Source of the DNA: Robinsoniella peoriensis
GTDB taxonomy: Bacteria > Bacillota > Clostridia > Lachnospirales > Lachnospiraceae
Direction: 5' to 3'
Assembly: GCF_000797495.1 (NCBI RefSeq)
Contig: NZ_JTGN01000006.1
Location: 367,449 to 431,448, forward strand
Length of the DNA: 64,000 nt
The position numbers and the translations under genes were made by a program. Below are positions 62,831-64,000 of this stretch, one piece after another (the first letter of the stretch is position 1; each line of letters opens with the position of its first letter). The notes below the pieces were generated by a model. It saw only the letters and a list, made by a program, of their open reading frames with translations. It was not told the DNA's origin and did not search any database.

Positions 62831-64000
62831 ACTGCTCCCTCCTTCCCGTCAGTTTCCGGTATAAGATTTTAATTTCGCCATCCTCCATGCGGGAATTAAC
62901 ATACTTCATCCATTCAGGATCTTTCCGCGGATAATCCAGATTTTCATTAAAGCTGTTCCACCGGGTCTCCCTGCGTGCCCTGAGGTGCGCAATCAGAGTC
63001 AGACAGACCACCAGACGTTCTTTCAGTTCATATACAAACATCACTTCATGCATATCTGCTGCAGACAGATTTTCCGCCAATGCCATTAGTTCCTTTATCT
63101 TTCTTTCAGCCAGATTCAGTTGTATCCCATTGTACTGATAATGGTTCGAAATCCCTCCTGCATAAGTATCCATAACCTTCTGCATCGCTTCTTCCAGCTG
63201 TTCCGTTGAAAACAGTCCTGGTCTATTCTCCAGTATTTCTTGAATTTCTTTCGCTTTTTCAATACTCACCTGTTCAAATAAACCATCATTATTTTCCGTC
63301 AAAGCAGCAGCATTGCACCTTTCTAAATCTTCCAGTATTGCCTGTGCCGCAATCTCGCCTTCCGCCAGTGCTCCGGTTACATATTTCTGGGGACATCCAC
63401 CAGCCACATCTCCGGCTGCATACAGTCCTGTTATGGTAGTTCTTCGTTTGGTATCGACCCAATATCCACTTGCTGTGTGTCCCCCGACAATATATGGTTC
63501 CGTTCCTTCAATCTCCACATCTGCTGCACTTGGCGGCTTGCCTTCCTCTATCCATTTCAGCGTTTGGGACGGCGCCATATTCAGATAAGCTTTCATTAGA
63601 TCCAGATCCCGTTCTTTGGAAACTCCAGTTGTCTTAAGATAACAGGGCCCCCGGCCGGCAAGATTTTCTTTTACGGTTCCATAAACCCGCTGAGAGGTAG
63701 AAATCCCGTACTTTTCCTCATAAAATTCTCCTCGGGCATTCATCTGTTTTGCTCCCGCGCCCTGGGCTATGGTACCAGTCGGTGCGATTGTATCTTTGCA
63801 GCGAAGTGCAATAAACCGCATCTCAAAAGTCGTCATCTCTGCCCCGGCACGAATTCCCATAGCATATCCACCGCCTGTATTAAAGGGCGGATACCACATT
63901 TTATGTCTTGAAAATCCGGGATTGTTCGGTCGGTACAGCCCTGCAGCGCCTCCTGTAGCACAAAGCACGGCTTTTGCTTCTATCACATAGATCACCGGAT
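62814..64000 (-). CDS. aprA: APS reductase alpha-like flavoprotein (partial)
   Basis: The C-terminal 390 or so residues of an FAD protein of the fumarate reductase/AprA family; the N-terminus, with the dinucleotide-binding GxGxxG, lies outside the window. Visible marks are VLCATGGAAGLYRPNNPGFS, YAMGIRAGAEMTTFEMRF, GGHTASGYWVDTKRRT and GLYAAGDVAGG. The Trp-rich end (TRWNSFNENLDYPRKDPEW) is AprA-like. With the ferredoxin-like subunit it should reduce APS to sulfite and AMP. With CysDN it completes an APS-based sulfate route without APS kinase. Confidence 0.88.
   Translation of the reverse strand, partial: PVIYVIEAKAVLCATGGAAGLYRPNNPGFSRHKMWYPPFNTGGGYAMGIRAGAEMTTFEMRFIALRCKDTIAPTGTIAQGAGAKQMNARGEFYEEKYGISTSQRVYGTVKENLAGRGPCYLKTTGVSKERDLDLMKAYLNMAPSQTLKWIEEGKPPSAADVEIEGTEPYIVGGHTASGYWVDTKRRTTITGLYAAGDVAGGCPQKYVTGALAEGEIAAQAILEDLERCNAAALTENNDGLFEQVSIEKAKEIQEILENRPGLFSTEQLEEAMQKVMDTYAGGISNHYQYNGIQLNLAERKIKELMALAENLSAADMHEVMFVYELKERLVVCLTLIAHLRARRETRWNSFNENLDYPRKDPEWMKYVNSRMEDGEIKILYRKLTGRREQYEHNN

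Overview
The window looks like chromosome of a low-to-moderate-GC anaerobic Firmicute, most likely a gut Lachnospiraceae. This rests on strong AGGAGG ribosome sites, many sugar ABC operons with YesN/YesM-type two-component systems, BlaI/MecI-type operators, LytTR regulators and an assimilatory sulfate locus of CysD/CysN plus AprAB-like genes. Most genes lie on the minus strand. I saw no rRNA, tRNA, CRISPR array, transposase or phage gene.

Layout. (1) 1-4883: an amino-sugar operon on the minus strand (RpiR regulator, MurQ etherase, lipoprotein binding protein, two permeases, the last cut by the window edge). (2) 5213-10791: a LytTR response regulator, then a divergent operon of a second LytTR regulator, a membrane-anchored surface protein and a 7TM GHKL sensor kinase. 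(3) 10839-31025: a block with two intertwined parts. One is a partner-switching set (STAS protein, MATE transporter fused to an RsbW-like domain, GNAT-like protein, SpoIIE-type phosphatase, RsbW-like kinase). The other is a large RiPP cluster (sigma factor, HExxH protein, five Nif11-type precursors ending their leaders in VAGG, methyltransferase, two YcaO proteins, radical SAM/SPASM enzyme, a small extra VAGG peptide, short HlyD-like adaptor, C39 peptidase ABC exporter, second ABC exporter). (4) 31216-39792: a monosaccharide ABC operon with a UroD-like protein, a DUF4432 epimerase-like protein and an unusual LacI regulator fused to a solute-binding domain. (5) 40148-51634: an oligosaccharide locus (large putative glycosidase, ABC importer, divergent YesN/YesM-type two-component system, GH42 beta-galactosidase). 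(6) 51808-55182: a MecA-like penicillin-binding protein under two BlaI/MecI-type operators, plus an exported protein. (7) 55488-59690: two paralogous lipoproteins, two small unknown proteins and several possible small RNAs behind five copies of one promoter. (8) 59715-64000: sulfate activation and APS reduction.

The most interesting item is the RiPP cluster. Five hydrophobic Gly/Ala-rich, Cys-free cores sit beside two YcaO proteins with none of the usual YcaO partners (no TfuA, no E1-like/ThiF protein, no dehydrogenase), next to a radical SAM enzyme and an exporter pair of the NHLP type. Its sigma factor gene directly follows a SpoIIE/RsbW pair, which suggests partner-switch control.

Two non-coding signals also stand out. 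One is a roughly 105-base dispersed element with a conserved hairpin and a crossing (pseudoknot-like) stem pair. It occurs three times, each ending at the start codon of an unrelated gene, with base changes that preserve pairing. The other is a near-identical 20-bp-period direct-repeat operator with identical spacing to the -10 in front of the STAS gene and the MATE-fusion gene, linking the two ends of the partner-switch block. All calls come from reading the sequence by eye; no database search was possible.
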